A program made the position numbers and the translations under genes. 64,000 nucleotides of DNA, taken from assembly GCA_002699585.1 (NCBI GenBank), contig PABP01000014.1:558001-622000 (forward strand), read 5' to 3'. Source of the stretch: Anaerolineaceae bacterium (GTDB taxonomy: Bacteria; Chloroflexota; Anaerolineae; Aggregatilineales; Phototrophicaceae). Below, piece by piece: positions 1-7,382 of this stretch. Position 1 is the first letter of the stretch. Every line of letters starts with the position of its first letter. The notes beneath the pieces were generated by a model. The model saw only the letters and a list, made by a program, of their open reading frames with translations, ran no database searches and was not told the origin of the DNA.

Positions 1-65
1 GGCGGAATAACCTGAGTCACAACAACATTTGCAACCACGCTACAGCCAAGGGATTTGGGGAAAAC

Positions 66-425
66 ATGGGGAATACGATCTTAATCGTCGAAGATGACAT
101 GGCGCTTTGGTATGTCTATAAATACGCGCTACGCCACCTGGACGCCGAATTACTTTTTGCGAAAAATGGGCAGGCTGCTTTAGAAATTCTGGATAGCAAA
201 ACCCCCACACTCGTTATTCTAGATATGCGTTTGCCGCTCGTCAGTGGCCTGGAACTGCTAAAGCACTTCCAGCGCGTGCTGCGTCTGGCCAATACGCCCA
301 TTATCCTGACCAGTTCCATGAAAGAATACAGCACCCTGGCGCCCAATGGTGTGTTCATTCACAAGCCCGCCAAGCCAGATGCGATTACCCGCACGGTTGA
401 TAACGTGCTGGCCCTGACAGGTTAG
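66..425 (+). CDS. stand-alone response regulator receiver domain protein
   Basis: A 119-residue single-domain CheY-like receiver with no output domain. Visible motifs are the acidic pair D10-D11 after a hydrophobic first strand, the phospho-acceptor D53 in VILDMRLPL, T82/S83 in the switch position and K100-P101. All phosphorylation residues are therefore present. The start has GGGG seven bases upstream. Such proteins relay phosphate from a histidine kinase to a partner protein; the partner cannot be told from here. A second receiver of the same kind follows at 1159, with an unrelated small gene between. The upstream neighbour lies outside the window. Confidence 0.93.
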   Translation: MGNTILIVEDDMALWYVYKYALRHLDAELLFAKNGQAALEILDSKTPTLVILDMRLPLVSGLELLKHFQRVLRLANTPIILTSSMKEYSTLAPNGVFIHKPAKPDAITRTVDNVLALTG

Positions 426-611
426 CCCAGGCTGGCGTTGATCCAGACTGGCGTTTGCCCAGCGAGATAGAATAGGTACAATACGTTTTCATCAGGGTGC
501 GTAGGGTTACTGCATGAAGATAGGCAGCGATCCTATCGTGCCGTACCTGCACATAGTTTGCAGCAATGCGCATCGGACAATCTACACATCGGACGATTAA
601 GGAGTACCGAC

Positions 612-992
612 ATGACCCAGGCGATGCCCGTAGCCGTGTTTGAAATTAAGCAGTATATGGTCATCTTCCGGCAGCTAGAGCGCCGTGACTTCAATGGCGT
701 AGAAGCCAAAATTCGCGGTATTGTGCGTTGTACTGGCATCAAGCCCGATACCCATGACGAGTTCCGTCTGGATGTCTACTTCCTGACAGCCGACAGCCCG
801 GTACCCGATCCAGTAGTCGATTTGGACAGCAACAGCGGCGCGATCTTTTTCCCGATTGCCGATATGCCCATCTTTGTCGATGTGCTGCGCAACGAAAAAC
901 CCATCTACGGCCATCTGCGCGGTGATCGTCCTGAATGGACCAGCATCACCACCACCAATGAGCCGGTCGGTGTGGGGGACGAAGACGAATAA
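612..992 (+). CDS. conserved-looking protein of unknown function, 126 aa
   Basis: I do not recognise this family. The start at 612 is chosen because AAGGAG lies at 599-604, eight bases before the ATG; the reading frame is open further upstream but without such a site. The protein is soluble, with no signal peptide or membrane segment, and has alternating hydrophobic strands through the middle (positions about 35-95), suggesting a beta-rich fold. It ends in an acidic tail (GVGDEDE). It lies between two single-domain response regulators and may be co-regulated with them, though more than 150 bases separate it from each. Confidence 0.75.
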   Translation: MTQAMPVAVFEIKQYMVIFRQLERRDFNGVEAKIRGIVRCTGIKPDTHDEFRLDVYFLTADSPVPDPVVDLDSNSGAIFFPIADMPIFVDVLRNEKPIYGHLRGDRPEWTSITTTNEPVGVGDEDE

Positions 993-1039
993 GCTCACTA
1001 ATTACATGCTGGCGGGAGAAATCCCGTAGGAACCCTTAG

Positions 1040-1058
1040 GGTTTGTAGCGTATTTTTG
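1040..1058 (+). terminator. possible weak terminator after the 126-aa gene
   Basis: The intergenic stretch 993-1158 holds a small hairpin (AACCC, loop TTA, GGGTT) with a TATTTTT run a few bases further on. The stem is short, so this is a weak call. A TATACT hexamer near 1105 could be the -10 box of the next gene. Confidence 0.25.
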
Positions 1059-1158
1059 CGTGTCTCATGCGTTCGTTATGCATTGCTAGCGGCACTTTCA
1101 GGCTATACTAAACGCATGTTACGTCGTTATTTAGATAGAAATAAGGCCAGGTAACATC

Positions 1159-1533
1159 ATGCAACGCATCTTGTGCATCGAAGATAACCCCCAAAATATG
1201 CGCCTCGTTCGCAAGATTTTGAAGCATTACGGCTATGAAGTTATTGAAGCTGTTGATGGGACATCTGGCGTTGCCCTGGCCCAAAGTGAAGTGCCCGATT
1301 TGATCCTGATGGACATTAACCTGCCGGATATCGACGGCCTGGACGCGACCAATCAGATCAAAAACAATCCCGATCTGGCTCATATCCCGATTGTGGCCCT
1401 GACCGCCAATGCCATGTACGGCGATGAAGAACGTATTCTAGCGGCGGGTTGCGATGGCTATATTTCTAAGCCCGTCAGCAAAAACGCATTGGTGGAAAAA
1501 GTCGCGGAAACGCTCGCCGAGCATGCTCGCTAG
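1159..1533 (+). CDS. response regulator, DivK-like single receiver domain
   Basis: A 124-residue receiver with E8-D9 in the acidic pocket, phospho-acceptor D52 in LILMDINLPDIDG, T82 in VALTANAM, and K104-P105. The sequence is close to the DivK/stand-alone receivers of large signalling systems, including the ALTANAM stretch typical of receivers fed by hybrid kinases. There is no output domain. A hairpin terminator follows directly, so it is probably the last gene of its transcript. The partner kinase is not identifiable; the PAS kinase at 41842 is the only histidine kinase in the window. Confidence 0.93.
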   Translation: MQRILCIEDNPQNMRLVRKILKHYGYEVIEAVDGTSGVALAQSEVPDLILMDINLPDIDGLDATNQIKNNPDLAHIPIVALTANAMYGDEERILAAGCDGYISKPVSKNALVEKVAETLAEHAR

Positions 1534-1590
1534 CACGTCTTCTCACTTCAGAAAACACAACAAGCCAACGAACAACCTTTTGGCTCGAAG

Positions 1591-1618
1591 CCCCTCCCCA
1601 TGATGTGAGGGGACTTTT
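1591..1618 (+). terminator. hairpin terminator after the DivK-like gene
   Basis: CCCCTC at 1591-1596 pairs with GAGGGG at 1607-1612 across a short loop, followed by ACTTTTGTTT. It sits 58 bases after the receiver stop codon. The T-rich side also starts the block shared with 53699 (see findings). Confidence 0.6.
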
Positions 1619-1635
1619 GTTTGCTGCCAAATGGT

Positions 1636-1689
1636 TAAGAAAGGCATCCTTGCCCCTCATGGGGAAAGGAATGAGGATAGGGGTCTGAC
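1636..1689 (+). repeat. intergenic repeat family B, copy 1
   Basis: About 53 nt in the order TAAGAAAGGCATCCTT, a GCCCC-TCAT-GGGG hairpin, and GAGGATAGGGGTCTGAC. It is almost identical to the copy at 53728-53782, and the similarity continues on both sides. It lies at the 3' side of the minus-strand epimerase gene. Confidence 0.8.
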
Positions 1690-1725
1690 AGTAAAACATG
1701 CGCTGTTTAATTCTCGGATAGACAC

Positions 1726-2709
1726 TCAGTCCAAAAATCCATGTTCCCGATACCAGCGCACGGTATCGTCTAGGCTTTGCTGCATATCAATCTGCGGCGC
1801 GCCCAGCTCTTCCACACACTTGCTGTTATCGACATACACATAACGACCGCCTAGCCGTACCTGATTGGCGTCAATCGGTGTGGGGATTCCGACCATACGC
1901 GCCAGGTCGATGGCCGTTGCCGCCAGTGGAAGCAATGGGGTTGGTGCGACCAGTTTCGGCGGTGCGATGCCCAAAGCCTTGGCGATCATCCCAAACCAGG
2001 TTTTGTAATCATAATTGGCTGTGCTCAGAATATAGCGCTCACCACGACGCCCTTTTTCTGCGGCAGCTACATGCCAGCGTGCGATGTCACGAACATCGGC
2101 GAACGCTGTACCACCGTTAGTCAGTGGCGTCAGACCTCGGTAGCGCCACAACTGCACCACGAACGTCCCGCTAATCATATTCAGGTCGCCCGGTCCCATG
2201 ATAATCACCGGATTGACCGTGACCACATCCTGCCCCTGTGCCACCGCTTCCGCAACGACGCCCTCAGCGCGGGATTTGCTGTAACCATAGGGGAAGATTC
2301 GGGGAGGCAGGTTAAAGGGCATATTTTCATCGGCCAGCTTCTTGTTCCCACGTACACCAATCGCGGCTACGCTGCTGGTGAAGATCACCCGCTTGACACC
2401 CGTTTCGCGGGCGGCTTGCAGCACCTTCTGTGTGCCGTTGATATTCACATCGAACATGTGCTGCTTATTGGCGCGCCAGTAATCGGCTACCGCCGCCACA
2501 TGGAACACCCAATCCATGCCCTGGAAGGCCTCGCGCATGGCTTTCAGGTCGGTGACATCGCCAATTGCCGATTCATAATTCAGGCCAGCTAAAGCATCTA
2601 ATTTCGAGGTCGTGCGATGCAGCACCCGCACTTCGTGGCCCTGTTCATTGAGCTCCCGGACGATATGCGAGCCGACAAAGCCCGTCCCACCTGTCACCAA
2701 CGCGCGCAT
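1726..2709 (-). CDS. NAD-dependent epimerase/dehydratase (extended SDR)
   Basis: A 327-residue extended short-chain dehydrogenase. The Rossmann motif GGTGFVG is at residues 7-13, an acidic D51-V turn follows the second strand, TSS is at 111-113 and the catalytic Y141-x3-K145 is clear. The overall pattern (LVTGGTGFVGSHIV, HVAAVADYW, YGYSKSRAE) is like hopanoid-associated sugar epimerases and dihydroflavonol-4-reductase-like enzymes. Substrate cannot be assigned. AAGGAG lies about 11 bases before the start. The gene stands alone; it shares fold and 3' flanking sequence with the epimerase at 53799, although the two proteins are clearly different. Confidence 0.9.
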   Translation of the reverse strand: MRALVTGGTGFVGSHIVRELNEQGHEVRVLHRTTSKLDALAGLNYESAIGDVTDLKAMREAFQGMDWVFHVAAVADYWRANKQHMFDVNINGTQKVLQAARETGVKRVIFTSSVAAIGVRGNKKLADENMPFNLPPRIFPYGYSKSRAEGVVAEAVAQGQDVVTVNPVIIMGPGDLNMISGTFVVQLWRYRGLTPLTNGGTAFADVRDIARWHVAAAEKGRRGERYILSTANYDYKTWFGMIAKALGIAPPKLVAPTPLLPLAATAIDLARMVGIPTPIDANQVRLGGRYVYVDNSKCVEELGAPQIDMQQSLDDTVRWYREHGFLD

Positions 2710-2817
2710 GATGTCTCGTTCTCCTTATGGTCTGGTTCATAAAGCGATCATTAGATTGATGCTAGATGCCCTGCTTGAAACTTCGAAAGAGTAGGGCATT
2801 TGTCGGCCACCAGACGA

Positions 2818-2869
2818 TAAAGAAAGGCATCCTTCCTCCTTCGGGGGAAGGACTGAGGATGGGGGTCTG
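2818..2869 (+). repeat. intergenic repeat family B, copy 2
   Basis: TAAAGAAAGGCATCCTT, then the hairpin CCTCCTTCGGGGG with a CTTCGG cap, then GAAGGACTGAGGATGGGGGTCTGG. The middle is shared with the copies at 20728 (inverted), 31063 and 49845. Confidence 0.8.
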
Positions 2870-2960
2870 GTCATTAACTGTGATCGCTCGACAGCATCTT
2901 ACCCGCACCGGTTCCCACACGCCATACTGGAGCGCCATCTCTGGATGCTAACTGTCGTAG

Positions 2961-2980
2961 GGACACAGCATGCTGTGTCC
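2961..2980 (+). repeat. family A palindrome (GGACACAGCATGCTGTGTCC)
   Basis: A perfect 20-nt palindrome preceded by TCGTAG. One of at least eleven good copies whose arms differ from copy to copy but stay complementary. Confidence 0.85.
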
Positions 2981-3082
2981 GACTCAAGTTCGCATAATTC
3001 CTATCTGCAACCCTCCCTACCATCTTTTCGTTATACTGTTCAAAAGCTAAGTGATGTTCTTAAGAGCAGAAAGAGGGGAGTT

Positions 3083-3502
3083 ATGGCCTGGTCGTCTCGC
3101 CAAGTATACGATGTCACGCGCATCATGATTTATGCTTTGCTGGGTATTTTCTTGATTTGTATGGTGATCGCTGCGGTGACAGGCGGTTCGCGCTTCTATC
3201 AATTCTATGATATAGCCACGATCATCGCCCAACTTGTGATGTTCGCCGGCGCCATTGTCGCCCCGATTGCCGCTATCGCCGGGGCACGCGCATATAGAAC
3301 AGGTCAGTTTGAGCGCAAACGCAAGCCGCAGGAAGCCGCCACAGCCGAACAGGACCGCCTCCAACGCATTTACAATCAACTCTCATCAGAAGACGAAAGC
3401 TACCTACGCGAGCAGCTCGCTCAACACAACCTCAGCTTGGGCGAAGATAACGATATTTCGACTGGAGATGATGCTGTTTCCCAAAGCGGTAAGCAATCTT
3501 AA
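3083..3502 (+). CDS. small membrane protein of unknown function, 139 aa
   Basis: The ATG at 3083 follows an AGAGGGGAG Shine-Dalgarno; the frame is open further back but there it runs through a family A palindrome, so the longer form is rejected. Two hydrophobic segments (about residues 15-35 and 44-66) form a helical hairpin, followed by a basic stretch (RTGQFERKRKPQ) and a charged, Q/E-rich cytoplasmic tail of about 70 residues that may be coiled. No catalytic motif is visible. A palindrome pair and a strong bidirectional terminator separate it from trxB, which is convergent. Confidence 0.75.
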   Translation: MAWSSRQVYDVTRIMIYALLGIFLICMVIAAVTGGSRFYQFYDIATIIAQLVMFAGAIVAPIAAIAGARAYRTGQFERKRKPQEAATAEQDRLQRIYNQLSSEDESYLREQLAQHNLSLGEDNDISTGDDAVSQSGKQS

Positions 3503-3570
3503 TTCCAAACACAATTCTGCACCGTAGGGAGGCAGCGCGCGTCAGCACCACACACAATTCTGCAGCGTAG

Positions 3571-3590
3571 GGACGCAGCATGCTGCGTCC
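3571..3590 (+). repeat. family A palindrome (GGACGCAGCATGCTGCGTCC)
   Basis: Perfect 20-nt palindrome preceded by GCGTAG. A decayed relative (CCGTAGGGAGGCAGCGCGC) lies just upstream near 3522-3540. Confidence 0.85.
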
Positions 3591-3617
3591 TGACCTCGCT
3601 TATTATAGCTACCGTAG

Positions 3618-3637
3618 TGGCAAGGCATGCCTTGCCA
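3618..3637 (+). repeat. family A palindrome (TGGCAAGGCATGCCTTGCCA)
   Basis: Perfect palindrome preceded by ACCGTAG. The arm sequence differs at several positions from the neighbouring copy, yet both arms changed together. Confidence 0.8.
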
Positions 3638-3646
3638 CACCCAAAC

Positions 3647-3679
3647 AAAAAAGCCAGACCGCGATGGTCTGGCTTTTTT
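3647..3679. terminator. bidirectional terminator
   Basis: GCCAGACC (3653-3660) pairs perfectly with GGTCTGGC (3666-3673), flanked by six A on the left and six T on the right. It therefore serves both the plus-strand membrane protein gene and the minus-strand trxB. Confidence 0.9.
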
Positions 3680-3696
3680 CGTAGAGTTGTTTCAGG

Positions 3697-4671
3697 CTAG
3701 TCGCCAGCTGGTTCGGGCGTTTCGTCCAAGGGCTGCAAATCTTCCTCATGTTCTTCCAGCCAGTGGATCGCCTGCATGGCTGCGGATGTGCCCTGGCCGA
3801 CGCTGGTCGCTACCTGCCGCCATATCTCATCCTGAATTTCGCCAGCGGCGAACACGCCTTCAACGCTGGTGCGCATGCGATCATCGGTGATGATGTAGCC
3901 GCGCTCGTTCATCGCCAACTGGTCGCCAAAGATCGGGCTGTTGGGAATGTGGCCGATGAAGATGAACACGCCCTCGGTCGGGAAAGTGCTGGTGTCGTCT
4001 GTCTTGACGTTCTTGAGGCCGACGGCATTCACCTGGCCATCGTCACCAAACTGAACGTCCTCAACAACGGTATCCCAGATGATGTCGATCTTCTCGTTGT
4101 CAAAGGCGCGCTTCTGCAACTGCACGCCTGCACGGAACTCGTCGCGACGGTGGATGACGGTCACCTTGCTGGCGAAGCGCGTCAGGAAGATAGCTTCTTC
4201 CAGGGCACTGTCGCCACCACCGACGACCACAATCTCGCGGCCACGGAAGAAGAACCCATCGCAGGTACCGCAATAGCTAACGCCCTTGCCGACGCCTTCA
4301 ATTTCGCCAGCGACACCCAGCTTGCGCGGGTCAGCGCCAATCGTCACGATAACAGCATCTGCGCTGTATTCTTCCATCATGGTCTTCACCCGGAAGGGCG
4401 AGCCATTGGTGAAGTCCACGCTTTCTACGATGTCATAGACGAATTCCGCACCGAACGACTCGGCATGTTCTTTCATCTTGTCGACCAGATCCGGGCCACT
4501 GAGGCCACCGGGGAAGCCGGGGTAATTTTCAACTTCGCTGGTGATGGCTGCCTGACCGCCAAGCTGCGGGCCGACGATCACAACTGGATTGAGCTGGGCG
4601 CGCGCCGTATACAGGGCCGATGCCAGGCCCGCGGGTCCAGATCCGATGATAACAACACGTTCTTTTTTCAT
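3697..4671 (-). CDS. trxB: thioredoxin reductase (NADPH)
   Basis: A 324-residue FAD/NADPH disulfide reductase that reduces thioredoxin in the cytoplasm. The FAD motif GSGPAGL is at residues 10-16, the redox-active CGTC at C134-C137, the NADPH site GGGDSALEEA follows and HRRDEFRA carries the arginines that read the 2'-phosphate. The C-terminal FAD motif is GVFAAGEIQDEIWRQ, where most relatives have AAGD; the Asp-to-Glu change is conservative but unusual. The start at 4671 is chosen because it begins directly with KKERVVIIG and has AGAGG upstream; an upstream GTG would add 12 residues. The next gene upstream on this strand is a small three-Cys protein. Confidence 0.95.
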   Translation of the reverse strand: MKKERVVIIGSGPAGLASALYTARAQLNPVVIVGPQLGGQAAITSEVENYPGFPGGLSGPDLVDKMKEHAESFGAEFVYDIVESVDFTNGSPFRVKTMMEEYSADAVIVTIGADPRKLGVAGEIEGVGKGVSYCGTCDGFFFRGREIVVVGGGDSALEEAIFLTRFASKVTVIHRRDEFRAGVQLQKRAFDNEKIDIIWDTVVEDVQFGDDGQVNAVGLKNVKTDDTSTFPTEGVFIFIGHIPNSPIFGDQLAMNERGYIITDDRMRTSVEGVFAAGEIQDEIWRQVATSVGQGTSAAMQAIHWLEEHEEDLQPLDETPEPAGD

Positions 4672-4857
4672 AGGGATAATCCTCTTTCGTTGCAGATTCC
4701 GTTGCACATCCGGGCCGTAGGTTGGCAGTTTGTGCGCATCTCGTTTATGTCAGATAAGTCGCGTTGGCCACAGCGTTTCTTACGGGCCATTTTTCATAGA
4801 ATAAGGCGATGGACGTCATAATGGGCACTGTGTCTAAATATGTGCCTGGATACGTGC

Positions 4858-5163
4858 TCAGTCTTCCGGGATGGGCGGCAGTTCACCAGCCAGCTCGGCT
4901 TTTAACACGTTAACCAGCGCGAAAAATTCCTCGCGACAGTCACCCCAATACTTCATGTGCTCCTGTAGTTCGGGCAGCACATTTTCCAGGGCTTCACCAT
5001 CCGCGACGCGCTCGGCCAGGGTGGCCATCTGCTCGCAGTGGTCATTACAGTCCATGTCGATGATTTCTTGGTGCTCTGGTGCCTTCTCGACGAAGTCAAT
5101 CAGCGATTCCAGATTCTTCAGACGTTGATCGGGTTGCTTTTGCTGCAGATTTTGCTGTGCCAT
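4858..5163 (-). CDS. small cysteine-containing protein of unknown function, 101 aa
   Basis: The start at 5163 is supported by GAGGAG ten bases upstream; the frame is open further but with no such site. The protein is acidic and mostly helical, with a Q/K-rich N-terminus. It has three cysteines, two in DCNDHC and one in GDC, with a histidine between the first two, which could bind a metal or form a disulfide. It lies upstream of trxB on the same strand with a 186-base gap, so a redox link is possible but not shown. I do not recognise the family. Confidence 0.75.
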   Translation of the reverse strand: MAQQNLQQKQPDQRLKNLESLIDFVEKAPEHQEIIDMDCNDHCEQMATLAERVADGEALENVLPELQEHMKYWGDCREEFFALVNVLKAELAGELPPIPED

Positions 5164-5390
5164 CAGGGTCTTACTCCTCGTCCATCTGCGATTCTGACGT
5201 ATGGGCAGCATACATTCTTACGACAAACAATCTGGCAATTCTACGGAAAATTAACGCGTAGGTCGACCAATTGACTGTCAGCAAAAGCAAATTCCTATAC
5301 TCATATGCGCTTTTTGCCCACTTGGATGGGGGTAATCTGGCAATCACCAGCCGCAATTGGATATAGGTCAACATCGCCCTTGCCCGCATA

Positions 5391-6641
5391 ATGGAAGCTC
5401 GTTCGCAGATAAGATTTGATGATATGTCCCGTACGCGCCAGTTCCTGATCGACAATCCCATTGTCCTGACAATTTACTTGCCCTGGTTGCTGATTGCCAT
5501 CGGCATTGGCTGTTTGCAACCGATTATGCCGCTGTACGTGGCCGAGTTTGGTGCATCTTATAGCTTGGTCGGCTTGGTTCTGGGCGCGGAAGGCATCGGC
5601 CAGTTATTGGGCAACGTTCCGGCGGGTATCATGCTGCGCCGCTACGGCAGCAAACGCACGCTGCTAACCGGTAGCCTGGGCATTACCCTGGCGATCCTGC
5701 CGCTTATCTGGACGCAGTCGATTGCCATCGTGCTGCTGATGCAATTCCTCGGTGGCTTTTCCCGCAGTCTGTTTTCGGTCGCCCAACATACCTACTTCTC
5801 GCAGAATGTGTCCGTATCCAAGCGTGGACGGGCCATCTCGATCTACGGTGGCGTCATGCGGATCGGCGGCCTGATTGGCCCGGTGATTGGCGGCTTGCTG
5901 GGGGCCAACTTCGGCCTGCGGGCAGCGTTCCCGTTCTATGCGCTGCTGGGGGCGATGGTCGTCGTCATCATCGTTATCTTCGTGGAAAATCACACAGTCA
6001 ATGACGAAAGCAAGGGCGCACAAGCCAGCCCCTTACGGACCACACTGCGCGTCAGTGGCCGCATCCTGACCATTGCCGGGACGGCCTCTTTGTTGGCCCA
6101 GATGATCCGTGCATCGCGGCGTGTGCTGCTGCCGCTGATTGGCCGCGATCTGCTCGGCCTGGATGTAGACGCCATCGGCCTGGTGATGAGCATCGCCTCG
6201 GCAATGGATGTGGTGCTGTTCTACCCGGCAGGCGTCATTATGGATCGCTTTGGCCGCAAATTCGCCATTTTGCCCTGTTTTGCTATTCAAGCGGTGGCTA
6301 TGCTGCTGGTACCGCTGGTTTCGACCTTCGCTGGATTGGTGGCCATCGGCGCGTTGATTGGCTTTGGCAATGGCCTCGGCAGCGGCACGATGATGACGCT
6401 CGGCTCCGACTTGGCCCCGCCGGAAACGCGCGGCGAGTTCCTCAGCATCTGGCGCTTGATTGGGGATGGTGGTTTTACGGGCGCGCCGCTGCTGGTTGGG
6501 GCGGTCGCGGATGCCCTCACCCTGAGCGCCGCTGCGGTGGTGATGGCTTTTGCTGGGTTTGGTGCGGTGGCCGTATTTGGCCTTTTTGTGCCTGAAACCC
6601 TGGAAAAGTCCAAGCGCAAGCGTTTGCATCCATCTTCATAG
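5391..6641 (+). CDS. MFS transporter, 12 membrane segments
   Basis: A 416-residue major facilitator superfamily permease. Twelve hydrophobic segments are visible in two halves. The loop between segments 2 and 3 reads GMxxRRxGxK-like (GIMLRRYGSKRTLL), and the matching loop of the second half is GVIMDRFGRKFAIL, the MFS signature. It resembles the drug/sugar exporter subgroup (MFS_1); the substrate is unknown. Neither the ATG at 5391 nor that at 5424 has a clear Shine-Dalgarno, so the first 11 residues are uncertain. It stands alone between divergent and co-directional neighbours. Confidence 0.9.
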   Translation: MEARSQIRFDDMSRTRQFLIDNPIVLTIYLPWLLIAIGIGCLQPIMPLYVAEFGASYSLVGLVLGAEGIGQLLGNVPAGIMLRRYGSKRTLLTGSLGITLAILPLIWTQSIAIVLLMQFLGGFSRSLFSVAQHTYFSQNVSVSKRGRAISIYGGVMRIGGLIGPVIGGLLGANFGLRAAFPFYALLGAMVVVIIVIFVENHTVNDESKGAQASPLRTTLRVSGRILTIAGTASLLAQMIRASRRVLLPLIGRDLLGLDVDAIGLVMSIASAMDVVLFYPAGVIMDRFGRKFAILPCFAIQAVAMLLVPLVSTFAGLVAIGALIGFGNGLGSGTMMTLGSDLAPPETRGEFLSIWRLIGDGGFTGAPLLVGAVADALTLSAAAVVMAFAGFGAVAVFGLFVPETLEKSKRKRLHPSS

Positions 6642-6785
6642 TGTGCGCCGCCTGAAGTGTTAAAACCTGTAAACTATCCACCTGGATAGGCCGTTCGTCA
6701 GTTGTGGGGAATGGCATTTCTTTATAGAATGCTACTAATTGGAAGGCATGTAATTCTGTCAATAAGAGCGAGATGGTCCAATTTA

Positions 6786-7379
6786 ATGGTTTTCATGAAC
6801 GACGATTCCAACATTCCGGGGCCAGTGCGGCCCGTCGATGACGCGACTCGTGATGTCCGTGAACACGCTGCGGAAGCGCTGCGCATGTTGCATGAAAATC
6901 AGGACGATGGCAATACCACTCGAACCCATGCCGTCGATAGTCAGACGACCTATGACATCAAACAAGCGGCTAAAGAAGCGATGGAGATGGCCGCCAAAGC
7001 TCAGGAAGTAGCTGCAGGCCAGCAGACCGGGACCGACCAGTTCAGCGACGAAAACCTTCTCAATCTCATCCTGGCGGAGGATGAAATGATCGTGGTTGAA
7101 CCCTCACCGGAGATGGTCATTGGCCGCAGTGACAGCGGCACCAATTACAAGCCGGAAATCGACTTGACGCAGTACGGGGCTTATCGCCTCGGACTCAGCC
7201 GCAGCCATGCGATTTTGCGCCGAAACGGCCAGCACCTGGAACTCATCGACCTTGGCAGCCGCAATGGCACGCACCTCAATGGCCGCAAACTGGCTGCTCA
7301 ATCACCGCAGCGCCTACACGATGGCGACCTCGTTCGCCTGGGCAACTTGGCCTTCCGCATCAAATTCCAATCGCGCTAG
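6786..7379 (+). CDS. FHA domain protein
   Basis: About 197 residues. The N-terminal half is acidic and Ala-rich, without a recognisable fold. Residues about 105-195 form a forkhead-associated domain with the diagnostic GRS (113-115), LSRSH (137-141) and LGSRNGTHLNG (156-166) motifs. FHA domains bind phosphothreonine peptides, so a Ser/Thr kinase partner is expected; the kinase at 27656 is the only candidate here (inference). The start could be 6786 or 6795. The stop is only three bases before the AT-rich HEPN gene, an unusually tight join between genes of different composition. Confidence 0.88.
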   Translation: MVFMNDDSNIPGPVRPVDDATRDVREHAAEALRMLHENQDDGNTTRTHAVDSQTTYDIKQAAKEAMEMAAKAQEVAAGQQTGTDQFSDENLLNLILAEDEMIVVEPSPEMVIGRSDSGTNYKPEIDLTQYGAYRLGLSRSHAILRRNGQHLELIDLGSRNGTHLNGRKLAAQSPQRLHDGDLVRLGNLAFRIKFQSR

Positions 7380-7382
7380 ACG

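Larger units (their letters stand above)
2710..3082. other. gene-free stretch with two repeats
   Basis: This 373-base gap separates divergent genes. It holds one family B repeat (2818-2869) and one family A palindrome (2961-2980). A TATACT near 3033 could be a -10 box for the membrane protein gene at 3083. I see no coding sequence. Confidence 0.6.

Noticed and set aside
2945-3082. Upstream extension of the 139-residue membrane protein
   Set aside because: It crosses a family A palindrome, and the ATG at 3083 has a strong ribosome site.
3748-4821. 357-residue frame on the plus strand opposite trxB
   Set aside because: It is the antisense shadow of a clear thioredoxin reductase gene and has no family motif.
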